The translations under genes and the position numbers were made by a program. A stretch of 9,160 nt of DNA, taken from positions 1-9,160 of the forward strand of contig CAZBKM010000032.1 in assembly GCA_964492485.1 (NCBI GenBank), given 5' to 3'. Source of the stretch: UBA5336 sp964492485. Its GTDB lineage: Bacteria; Pseudomonadota; Alphaproteobacteria; Caulobacterales; Hyphomonadaceae. A model generated the notes under the pieces. The model worked only from the letters and a program-made list of their open reading frames with translations, searched no databases and had not been told where the DNA came from. This document shows, piece after piece, positions 1 through 6,070 of the stretch; position 1 is the stretch's first letter, and each line of letters begins with the position of its first letter.

Positions 1-25
1 GGGCTGGCCGGCATGGGGGTGCCGT

Positions 26-502
26 TCAGACCGTGAGCAGGATCGACGCTATGGCCTCCAGGCCCGCCCTGTCCGTGGCGTCGAAGGCGTCGTGACGGGT
101 GGAGTCGATGTCGAGCACGGCCGCCAGCGCCCCGGTTCCTGCGAAGACGGGGACAACAATCTCGGCATTCGACCGGCTGTCGCAGGCAATATGGCCGGGA
201 AAGGCGTGGACGTCGGGCACGATAATGGTCTCCCGGCGCACCGCTGCGGCCCCGCAGACGCCCTTGCCGAAAGGAATTCGCAGGCAGCCCAGGGTGCCCT
301 GATAGGGACCGATCACCAGTTCGTCCGGGGCCTCCGGATCCACCACATAGACCCCCGTCCAGAAGAAACGGGGCCGGAAGGCGCGTGCCAGCAGGCAGAC
401 GGCAGTGGCATAACGAGCCGGGACATAGGTCTCGCCGGCAATGATGGCGGCGATCTCGGTTTTCAGGTCGGCATAGGTTTGCGCGCGGTCGGGCTCAGCC
501 AT
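26..502 (-). CDS. msrC: Free methionine-(R)-sulfoxide reductase (GAF-domain fRMsr)
   Basis: This 158-aa protein is a single GAF domain of the fRMsr family, which reduces free (not protein-bound) methionine-R-sulfoxide in the cytoplasm with thioredoxin as electron donor. The family signature is visible: FFWTGVY near residue 46, GPYQGTLGC at 65-73, GKGVCG at 79-84, VPDV at 95-98, HIACDSRSNAEIVVP at 104-118 and a late DIDS at 131-134. The three cysteines expected for catalysis and resolution are present as C73, C83 and C107. Length is normal for the family. The ATG lies 4 nt after the kdsA stop codon, and a GTGAG Shine-Dalgarno-like stretch sits inside the end of kdsA. The two genes are therefore probably co-transcribed and may be translationally coupled. 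Family assignment is confident; the symbol follows E. coli usage. Confidence 0.92.
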   Translation of the reverse strand: MAEPDRAQTYADLKTEIAAIIAGETYVPARYATAVCLLARAFRPRFFWTGVYVVDPEAPDELVIGPYQGTLGCLRIPFGKGVCGAAAVRRETIIVPDVHAFPGHIACDSRSNAEIVVPVFAGTGALAAVLDIDSTRHDAFDATDRAGLEAIASILLTV

Positions 503-506
503 GGCG

Positions 507-1361
507 TCAGCGCCTCACCAGGGCGTGGAGATCCCTGAGTTGGGTGAGCAGACCCTCCGCCGCGTCCAGCGGCAGGCAGCTCGGTCCGTCGCATAGGGCC
601 TTGTCCGGGTCCGGATGAAACTCCAGGAACACGCCGTCGGCGCCCGCCGCCACAGCAGCGCGCGCGATAACCGGCACCCCCTCGCGCCGCCCGCCGGTGG
701 AGCCGCCGGCGGTTCGCGGATCGGCACCGGGAAGCTGCACGGCGTGGGTCGCGTCGATGGTGACCGGTACGCCCAACGCCTTCATCGCGGGAATGCCCAG
801 CATGTCGACGACCAGATTGTTGTAGCCGAAGCTCGCCCCCCGCTCGCACAGGATCGTGGGGTTGTGCGTCGTCACCTCGCCCACCTTCGTGATGATGTTG
901 CGCGCGTCCCAGGGGGCGATGAACTGGGCCTTCTTCACGTGCAGCCAGCCGCCGCGCGCCTCGGCGGCCCGGGCACCGGCCACCACCAGGTCGGTCTGGC
1001 GGCAGAGAAAGGCCGGCACCTGGATCACGTCCGCCACATCGGCAACGGGTTCGGCCTGCTCCGGCGCGTGATAGTCCGTGACCACCGGCACGTCGAAGGC
1101 CGACTTCACCGCCGAGAGCAGGGCCAGGCCCTCGTCGAGGCCCGGTCCGCGATAGGAGGTGATGGAGGACCGGTTGGCCTTGTCGAAACTGGCCTTGAAG
1201 ATGAAGGGCAGGCCGAGCCTGTCGCAGACGGACTGCAGGTGCTCGCAGACCTGGAAGGCCAGATCGCGGGATTCGAGCACATTTAGCCCGGCCATGACGC
1301 ACAGGGGTGCGCCTTCGCCGATCTGCAGGCCGCGGTCTTTGAGGGTCAGCAAGGCCGGCAT
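507..1361 (-). CDS. kdsA: 3-deoxy-8-phosphooctulonate (Kdo-8-P) synthase
   Basis: This 284-aa enzyme condenses phosphoenolpyruvate with arabinose-5-phosphate to give Kdo-8-phosphate, the committed step towards the Kdo of lipopolysaccharide inner core. It acts in the cytoplasm. The length equals that of E. coli KdsA. Diagnostic motifs are FKASFDKANRSS at 55-66, SYRGPG at 69-74, PAFLCRQTDL at 116-125, KKAQF at 143-147, ERGASFGYNNLVVD at 173-186, DATHAVQ at 203-209 and HPDPDKALCDGPS at 249-261. Residue N27 (in GLNVLES) and the CDG motif at 257-259 are the signature of the metal-independent class. However, APWDARN at 149-155 and the ATHAVQLPG stretch resemble the metal-dependent class as I remember the Aquifex sequence. 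A GGAG ribosome binding site lies about 8 nt before the ATG. No other LPS gene is in the window. The downstream neighbour is the fRMsr gene. Confidence 0.96.
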   Translation of the reverse strand: MPALLTLKDRGLQIGEGAPLCVMAGLNVLESRDLAFQVCEHLQSVCDRLGLPFIFKASFDKANRSSITSYRGPGLDEGLALLSAVKSAFDVPVVTDYHAPEQAEPVADVADVIQVPAFLCRQTDLVVAGARAAEARGGWLHVKKAQFIAPWDARNIITKVGEVTTHNPTILCERGASFGYNNLVVDMLGIPAMKALGVPVTIDATHAVQLPGADPRTAGGSTGGRREGVPVIARAAVAAGADGVFLEFHPDPDKALCDGPSCLPLDAAEGLLTQLRDLHALVRR

Positions 1362-1430
1362 GGCGGACTCCGGTTACGGGCTGGCTGGCGTCGGCTCCCT
1401 TACCACCCGCATGACCGGGGGCAAGGCCTG

Positions 1431-1447
1431 TCGACGTTTAAAGTCGA
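1431..1447. repeat. Short palindrome in the divergent kdsA / GGDEF-EAL intergenic region
   Basis: The 196-nt stretch between kdsA (minus) and the GGDEF-EAL gene (plus) holds no convincing gene. At its centre is TCGAC-GTTTAAA-GTCGA, a perfect 5-bp inverted repeat around an AT-rich core. It sits in a local AT-rich dip (about 1431-1475) where divergent promoters would be expected. It may be an operator for one or both genes, but no matching second site is seen and the arms are short enough to occur by chance. Confidence 0.3.
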
Positions 1448-1543
1448 ATGTTTACGGCTTCTTATGTCCGCGGTGCGGTTTTTACCCGCAAGTGCCGGAT
1501 GGCGAACGGGTCGTTGCTTTCGCTATCAGGAGGGTCGGACGGG

Positions 1544-1550
1544 AAGGAGG
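1544..1550 (+). promoter_or_regulatory. Ribosome binding site that decides a TTG start
   Basis: AAGGAGG is a perfect anti-16S match located 7 nt before a TTG codon at 1558-1560, in frame with the GGDEF-EAL protein. The upstream ATG codons in the same frame (1360 and 1411) lack a comparable site, and the first of them overlaps the kdsA start codon. In addition, third-position GC falls in about 1432-1520, which suggests that stretch is not coding. Confidence 0.7.
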
Positions 1551-1557
1551 CGCGCTG

Positions 1558-3852
1558 TTGACAGACGTTCTGGATCCGGGGCCCTGCGCCCAAGCCCTTC
1601 GTCGGGACTTTGTGGCCGCCGCAACGGCGGACGATGCGGTCCGGGCCCGCGTCATGGCGCGCCTGCCTCTGGCCGAGGCGGGAGAGGATACCGACTTCAA
1701 TCACGTCGTGTCCGTCCTTCGGCGGCTTCTCGATTTCCCGGTCGGTCTCGTGACGCTGCTGTCCGGCGACAGCCAGATCCTGGCGGCCGGATACGGACTT
1801 GACCTGGCGCGCATGGCGCGACGCCACGCCATCTGCAATGCGGTCCTGGCCTCGCGCCAGGCGGTGGCCATCGAGGATCTGTCGCGCGATGCCCGGTTTT
1901 CGGACAATCCGTTCGTCCATGGCCCGATGGGATTGCGGGCCTATGCAGGTGCACCCATTCTGGCGGAAGACGGGGTGCCGATCGGGGCGCTGTGCGTGCT
2001 GGACACGCAGCCGCGACGGATACCGCCAGATACCATCGAGACGCTCGAGGTCCTGGCCGAGTGGGTAACGGTCTGCGTGCGCCAGCGCCTGACCAATGCG
2101 GATCTGCGTCATGCGCTGGCGCGCGTTTCGGAGCATGGCCGCCGGCTTCGCCAGCAGGGGCGGGAGCTTCTCGATCAGAAGATCATCTTCGACGCAGCTT
2201 GCGAGCTTGCGCAGCTTGGCGCCTTCAGCGTCGACATGGATACGGGTGAGACGGAGTTTTCCCGCTCGATCTACGGGCTTTACGATCTGCCGGCGAACCA
2301 GCCGCCCGCGATTGAGCCCCTTCTGGCCTGTGTGTCCGAGGAGGTACGCGAAGAGCTGCTCCAGGCCGCCCGCCGGGTCGTGGCATCGGAGGACCGCTTG
2401 AACCGGACGCTCAAGATCCAGACCCGGGCCGGAAAGTTCCGGTGGATGAAGGTCAATCTGCAGCGTCTCGAATCCATGCCTGAGGGCCGCCATGTGGTCG
2501 GCGTCGTCCAGGATGTGACGGAGCACCGGAAGGCGCTGCGGAGGGCCGAGTATCTGGCGATCCGGGACCCCCTGACCCGGTTGTATAACCGGGCCTATCT
2601 GGACCAGTGCGGCCCCGACTGGCTGTCGAAAGTCCAGGGATCCGGCGGCCGGGCCGTGGCCCTCATGGACCTGGACGACTTCAAGTCGATCAATGATGTC
2701 TATGGACATGCGGTCGGCGATGCCTGCCTGCGCCTTGTGGCGCGACGGCTGCAGCGGACACTTGGCCGGTCTGCGGTGCTGGCGCGTCCGGGCGGGGATG
2801 AGTTCGTGATGCTGATCGGGCTGGACGACGAGGACCGGCTGGCCCGGGCGCTCGACCGTGTGGTTGCGGCGTTCAAGGCGCCCGTCGAGGTCCATGGCCA
2901 CAGTTTCGAGATAACGCCGTCCATCGGTGTGGCGAACGTTCCGGCAAATGGCGCGGTGGCCAGCCTGCAGGGCCTGGTCCAGAATGCCGACCTTGCCATG
3001 TACGAAGCCAAGCGGGACGGGGGCAATCGCTGGGTCCGGTTCCAGGAAGGCTTCAAGACGTCCGCCGTCCAGCGCGATGACCGGTTGAGGGATGTGCGAC
3101 TCGCCCTGCGGGAAGACAGGATGGTGTTGCATTACCAGCCGAAGTTCGACGTACGCACGGGGCACCTGCGCGGCATGGAGGCGCTTCTCCGCATGGTGAC
3201 GGCCGACGGCTATCTGAAGACGCCCGAGGGTTTCCTGTCCGCCCTGCATGATCGGGAAACCTCCCGACGGATTGCGCATCTCGTTCTCAACGTCGCGCTC
3301 GATCAGGCCGCCGCGTGGCGGGACGCCGGTCTGCAATTCGGCCATGTGGCGATCAATCTCGCAGAGAGCCAGTTCGATACCCCGGGGTTGTTCGAGACCG
3401 TTATGGACGGTCTTGCGACTCGCCGGCTCGACCCCTCGTCCCTTCAGGTCGAAATGACAGAAACGATACTGGTCTCCCGCAGGCGGCCGGAGATCCAGGC
3501 GACCCTCGCCGCGTTGAGGCAGGCCGGAATCCGCGTGGCGCTCGACGATTTCGGGACCGGGAACTCCTCCCTCGTCCATCTTCGCGACCTCGAGTTCGAC
3601 ATCGTGAAGATCGACCGGTCATTCGTTCGCGGCCTTTCCGACAGCCTGGAGAACCAGAGCATCGTGCGGGCGCTGGTGTCCCTGTCGCGCGACCTCGGCA
3701 AGGAGACCGTCGCCGAGGGGATCGAGACGGACGACGATTTCGCTGCCGTGCGGAAGAAAGGGTGCGATGTCGCCCAGGGGTTCCTCCTGGCGCGGCCGAT
3801 GCCCGCGGCCCAGATGGTCACGGTCCTGTCAGGCCTCCGTGGCGCCATGTGA
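1558..3852 (+). CDS. GAF-PAS-GGDEF-EAL c-di-GMP synthase/phosphodiesterase
   Basis: This 764-aa cytoplasmic signalling protein (from the TTG start) has four domains: GAF at about 43-165 (contains GAPILAEDG and GALCVLD), PAS at about 207-325 (contains GAFSVDMDTG and FRWMKV, ends VVQDVTEHRK), GGDEF at about 332-490 and EAL at about 510-764. The cyclase motif GGDEF at 412-416 is intact, with RDPLTRLYNR and DLDDFKSIND upstream. The inhibitory RxxD I-site is absent: positions 9 and 6 before the motif are G and A. The phosphodiesterase metal and catalytic residues all appear present: E541 (EALLR), N600, E632 (EMTET), D663-D664 (DDFGTG), K684 (KID), E720 (EGIET) and Q740. Both activities are therefore plausible, with GAF and PAS as sensory inputs of unknown ligand. 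No transmembrane segment is seen. An upstream ATG at 1360 would add 66 residues of low coding character and is less likely. Confidence 0.93.
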   Translation: MTDVLDPGPCAQALRRDFVAAATADDAVRARVMARLPLAEAGEDTDFNHVVSVLRRLLDFPVGLVTLLSGDSQILAAGYGLDLARMARRHAICNAVLASRQAVAIEDLSRDARFSDNPFVHGPMGLRAYAGAPILAEDGVPIGALCVLDTQPRRIPPDTIETLEVLAEWVTVCVRQRLTNADLRHALARVSEHGRRLRQQGRELLDQKIIFDAACELAQLGAFSVDMDTGETEFSRSIYGLYDLPANQPPAIEPLLACVSEEVREELLQAARRVVASEDRLNRTLKIQTRAGKFRWMKVNLQRLESMPEGRHVVGVVQDVTEHRKALRRAEYLAIRDPLTRLYNRAYLDQCGPDWLSKVQGSGGRAVALMDLDDFKSINDVYGHAVGDACLRLVARRLQRTLGRSAVLARPGGDEFVMLIGLDDEDRLARALDRVVAAFKAPVEVHGHSFEITPSIGVANVPANGAVASLQGLVQNADLAMYEAKRDGGNRWVRFQEGFKTSAVQRDDRLRDVRLALREDRMVLHYQPKFDVRTGHLRGMEALLRMVTADGYLKTPEGFLSALHDRETSRRIAHLVLNVALDQAAAWRDAGLQFGHVAINLAESQFDTPGLFETVMDGLATRRLDPSSLQVEMTETILVSRRRPEIQATLAALRQAGIRVALDDFGTGNSSLVHLRDLEFDIVKIDRSFVRGLSDSLENQSIVRALVSLSRDLGKETVAEGIETDDDFAAVRKKGCDVAQGFLLARPMPAAQMVTVLSGLRGAM

Positions 3853-3942
3853 GCGCCCTGGCGGTCCGATCCGTCATAAAATCGTAATAATTGCACGTCA
3901 CGGCCTGACTCACACTGGAAACGGGTTCCCGGAAGGATGTAA

Positions 3943-3968
3943 CGTCGGCGTCTTTAGACGCGTCGGCG
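3943..3968. promoter_or_regulatory. Palindrome flanked by direct repeats upstream of the LuxR-type regulator
   Basis: The 128-nt gap before the regulator gene contains GCGTCT-TT-AGACGC (3948-3961), a perfect 6-bp inverted repeat. It is overlapped by two exact copies of CGTCGGCG at 3943-3950 and 3961-3968, the second leading directly into the ribosome binding site. A second small inverted repeat, CGGG-TT-CCCG, lies at 3922-3931, and an AT-rich stretch lies at 3876-3892. The location suits an operator or a 5'-UTR hairpin controlling the regulator, possibly by autoregulation. This is inference from symmetry only. Confidence 0.35.
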
Positions 3969-3980
3969 AGGAAAGTGTGA

Positions 3981-5018
3981 ATGAGAGTGACCCATACGAG
4001 TTGCCGGATCCTGCTGCTCAGCGACGACACGGCAGCTCTCTGGCGCCTGCGTCGACAGCTCAACAGGCAGGATCCCCATCATGAGATCGTCCCGCTGACG
4101 AGTCGGGCGGATGCCCTTGCGGCGCAGGCCGTCAATCCGTTCGACATTGTCTTTTGCGGTGGCAGGTTCGCGAAGGATGACAGCGACCTCCTGGCAGGCT
4201 TGCGCAAGATCAGCCGGCACAGCGTTCTGGTGCATCTTCTATCCGCCGACGTGGCGCCAGGGATTGGACCAGGAAACGGACCAGGGACCGAAACGTCGAC
4301 GGATGGCGGATGCCTCCATGATCTGGTCTGCCGGGGCGATGACCCTGAAGATGTGATCCGGGCGTCGGAAGTGGCGATGACGCTCGTCGCTCAGGCCCGG
4401 GCGGTTGAGGAGGGTGTCATCGGCACCAAGGCCGTCGACCGGCTCAGCGTGCCGATACTTCTGGTCGACCGGGACGCCCGTCTGCTGTTCCGAAACACGC
4501 AGAGCCGCCTCTGCGAGGCCGAGGGGCTCTATTTCCGGGTGGGCGACTCCGGCCAGATCATGCCTGGCACACTGGAAAGCGGGCGCTCACTTGCCGAGGC
4601 GTTGCAGCGGTTCGAATCCTTGCCCCACGAGCAGGACGACATCGGGGTGCTGCGAGGCATGTCGCCGGACGGGATGACACCCTATGTCGCCTTTCTGGCG
4701 ATACATGCGGCAACCGAGTGGAACCGGACCTTTTTCAGTCTTGCCTTCACCGGGCAGGAGATCCTGAGCACCGATGCACGGTCCATCCGTGCGGCCCTGA
4801 ATCTCAGCGTCAGTGAATCCCGTCTCGTTCGGGGCCTGGTCGAGCATGGCGGCCTGCAGGATGGTGCAGAGGCGGCCGGTCTGTCGATCAACACCGCGAG
4901 GAGCTACCTGCGCAGCATCTTCGCCAAGACGGGCGTACGGAGCCAGGTCGAGCTGGTGCGCTTGGTGATGAAGATGGCGGTTCCTCTCTGGCTTCGCGAG
5001 GGGCAAAGGCAGGCCTAG
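3981..5018 (+). CDS. LuxR/GerE-type DNA-binding regulator with degenerate receiver-like domain
   Basis: This 345-aa protein ends in a LuxR/GerE helix-turn-helix at about 272-332. The segment AAGLSINTARSYLRSIFAKTG carries the recognition helix, followed by the VRSQVELVRLV tail usual in alphaproteobacterial regulators. Residues 9-135 look like a response-regulator receiver fold: CRILLLSDD with acidic pair D15-D16, then FDIVFCGG at 54-61. The phospho-acceptor Asp is replaced (G60, or C59), so phosphorylation is unlikely. The middle section around 154-195 (PILLVDRDARLLFRN) resembles the PAS-like sensor seen in related LuxR proteins. GAGG at 3968-3971 is 9 nt before the ATG. The gene follows the GGDEF-EAL gene on the same strand, which suggests, without proving, that it acts in the same c-di-GMP circuit. 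Targets and ligand are unknown. Confidence 0.85.
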   Translation: MRVTHTSCRILLLSDDTAALWRLRRQLNRQDPHHEIVPLTSRADALAAQAVNPFDIVFCGGRFAKDDSDLLAGLRKISRHSVLVHLLSADVAPGIGPGNGPGTETSTDGGCLHDLVCRGDDPEDVIRASEVAMTLVAQARAVEEGVIGTKAVDRLSVPILLVDRDARLLFRNTQSRLCEAEGLYFRVGDSGQIMPGTLESGRSLAEALQRFESLPHEQDDIGVLRGMSPDGMTPYVAFLAIHAATEWNRTFFSLAFTGQEILSTDARSIRAALNLSVSESRLVRGLVEHGGLQDGAEAAGLSINTARSYLRSIFAKTGVRSQVELVRLVMKMAVPLWLREGQRQA

Positions 5019-5027
5019 TTCCCCGAC

Positions 5028-5115
5028 GGCGCGGAAAACGATCCCGCGCCGGGTTGGTCGGCCGGCGGCGCGGAAAACGATCCCGCGCCGGGTTGGTCGG
5101 CCGGCGGCGCGGAAA
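5028..5115. repeat. 39-bp tandem repeat, 2.25 copies, each with a 7-bp hairpin
   Basis: Two identical 39-bp units (5028-5066 and 5067-5105) are followed by a 10-nt start of a third (5106-5115). Each full unit opens with GGCGCGG-AAAACGATC-CCGCGCC, a perfect 7-bp stem with a 9-nt loop, followed by GGGTTGGTCGGCCGGC. The array fills the space between the stop of the LuxR-type regulator and the 3' end of the minus-strand tRNA. It has no T-tract in the plus direction. It could be a transcription barrier, an mRNA 3'-end stabiliser or a variable-number repeat. The open minus-strand frame through it gives a low-complexity Arg/Pro peptide and is not believed. Confidence 0.9.
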
Positions 5116-5117
5116 GG

Positions 5118-5123
5118 AAAAAA
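5118..5123 (-). terminator. T-tract immediately after tRNA-Ile(CAU)
   Basis: On the minus strand six T residues directly follow the encoded CCA of the tRNA, and the partial repeat copy and hairpins come next. This is a plausible 3'-end or termination zone for the tRNA transcript. No dedicated GC-rich stem precedes the T-run other than the tRNA itself. Confidence 0.35.
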
Positions 5124-5200
5124 TGGTGGGCCCGGCAGGACTCGAACCTGCGACCAAACCGTTATGAGCGGTCCGCTCTAACCAACTGAGCTACAGGCCC
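5124..5200 (-). tRNA. tRNA-Ile (anticodon CAU, lysidine type)
   Basis: The 77-nt cloverleaf is complete. The acceptor stem is GGGCCTG paired with CGGGCCC (one G-U pair), the D stem is GCTC/GAGC, the anticodon stem is GACCG/CGGTT with loop CTCATAA (anticodon at 5164-5166), and the T arm is GCAGG-TTCGAGT-CCTGC. A-CCA is encoded. The CAU anticodon alone could be methionine, but the G1-C72 start and the TTGGTCGC variable region match the minor tRNA-Ile2. That tRNA is modified at C34 to lysidine by TilS and then reads AUA codons. It is not an initiator, since it has a paired first base and lacks the GGG/CCC anticodon stem. The isoleucine-versus-elongator-Met call rests on remembered family consensus. 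Confidence 0.9.
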
Positions 5201-5287
5201 GGCATGTCGCCGGACAATGCCCCGGCCTTGATCCTGCCGCAATACAAGACTTAGCGTTCCGGGAGTGTTGAGAGGGGAGACGTCAAC

Positions 5288-6064
5288 ATGTCCAGACTGT
5301 TCCTGAACGCGCCGGCCATCCTGACCGCCGTGGCGCTGGCCGCCGCGCCGGTCGCATGCGCGCAGACCGCCATAGCGTCCGGGTCCGAGACGCCCATGCC
5401 GCTCGGCCACCCGAATGGCATCCAGCCGGAGACCACGCTCAGCCTGAGTGCGACGGCGGAAGTGTCCCGCGCGCCCGATCTTGCGGTGGTCACGGTGGGC
5501 GTGGACCAGGACGCAGACAGCGCGGCGCGGGCCATGGCCGACAATCGAAAGGCGATGCGCGACGTCTTCAGCGTCCTTGAGTCCGCCGGGATCGCCCGTG
5601 AGGACATGCAGACCTCGACCCTGTCGCTGCGTCCGCGCTATGAGTATCCGGACGTCGATGGCGAGCGGCGCCGTACGCTTGTCGGATATACGGCCTCCAA
5701 TCAGGTTACCGTGCGGGTTCGCCAGATCGAGGCGCTGGGCGGCGTGCTTGACGCCCTGGTGGAGGCAGGCGCCAACACCATCGAGGGCATTCGCTTCGCC
5801 CTGGACGATGACGGTCCGGCGCGGGACGAGGCGCGCCGGCAGGCGATGAGCGCGGCGATTGCGCGCGCGGAGCTCTATGCCGATGTCGCCGGCTATGAGG
5901 TCGCGCGCATTGTCACGATCGACGAGAGCTTCGAGCGGGACATGCCCCAGCCCATGGCGATGATGTCGCGTGCGATGGACGCGGAGTCGGCGCCCACACC
6001 GGTGGCGGCCGGAGAGGTCGGCTATACCGCCACGGTGACGGTCACCTTCGAACTCACGAAGTAG
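5288..6064 (+). CDS. Exported SIMPL-domain (DUF541) protein
   Basis: This 258-aa protein has a Sec signal peptide: MSR, a hydrophobic stretch at about 8-22, and cleavage predicted after ACA at residue 25, giving a mature protein starting QTAIAS. It is followed by a SIMPL domain from about residue 50 to the end. Typical features are LSLSATAEVSRAPDLAVVTVGV near the start, the middle motif GYTASNQVTVRVRQIEALGGVLDALVEAGAN, and the closing VTVTFELTK strand. The family is periplasmic or outer-membrane associated and has been linked to oxidative-stress tolerance in some bacteria; its molecular role is unsettled. The cysteine at 24 lacks a proper lipobox, so lipoprotein status is unlikely. AGGGGAG at 5273-5279 sets the start. 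Its stop lies 6 nt before the ion-channel gene, so the two are probably co-transcribed. Confidence 0.9.
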   Translation: MSRLFLNAPAILTAVALAAAPVACAQTAIASGSETPMPLGHPNGIQPETTLSLSATAEVSRAPDLAVVTVGVDQDADSAARAMADNRKAMRDVFSVLESAGIAREDMQTSTLSLRPRYEYPDVDGERRRTLVGYTASNQVTVRVRQIEALGGVLDALVEAGANTIEGIRFALDDDGPARDEARRQAMSAAIARAELYADVAGYEVARIVTIDESFERDMPQPMAMMSRAMDAESAPTPVAAGEVGYTATVTVTFELTK

Positions 6065-6070
6065 GCGATC

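Noticed and set aside
9..24. Hairpin CGGCA-TGCCG just after the fRMsr stop as a terminator.
   Set aside because: The stem is only 5 bp, there is no T-tract, and the window edge cuts off the context.
1159..1557. N-terminal extension of the GGDEF-EAL protein up to an ATG at 1159 or 1360, including a CPRCG motif.
   Set aside because: It overlaps kdsA on the other strand or falls in a stretch with reduced third-position GC, and a perfect Shine-Dalgarno marks TTG 1558 instead.
1462..3579. Long 705-aa open frame on the minus strand inside the GGDEF-EAL gene.
   Set aside because: It is antisense to a gene with clear catalytic motifs. High GC keeps the frame open and the translation shows no recognisable domain.
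3917..3960. GGAA-type boxes that might be an EcfG general-stress promoter upstream of the LuxR-type gene.
   Set aside because: No pairing of GGAAC with a CGTT box at the expected 16-17 nt spacing could be found.
4888..5157. Minus-strand frame with repeated Arg/Pro-rich peptide through the 39-bp repeats.
   Set aside because: It runs through the 3' half of the tRNA and into the coding regulator. The peptide repetition only mirrors the DNA repeat, and 39 is a multiple of 3.
5228..5256. Possible promoter TTGATC-17 nt-TTAGCG before the SIMPL gene.
   Set aside because: The -35 is acceptable and the spacing right, but the -10 is poor for any consensus I know.
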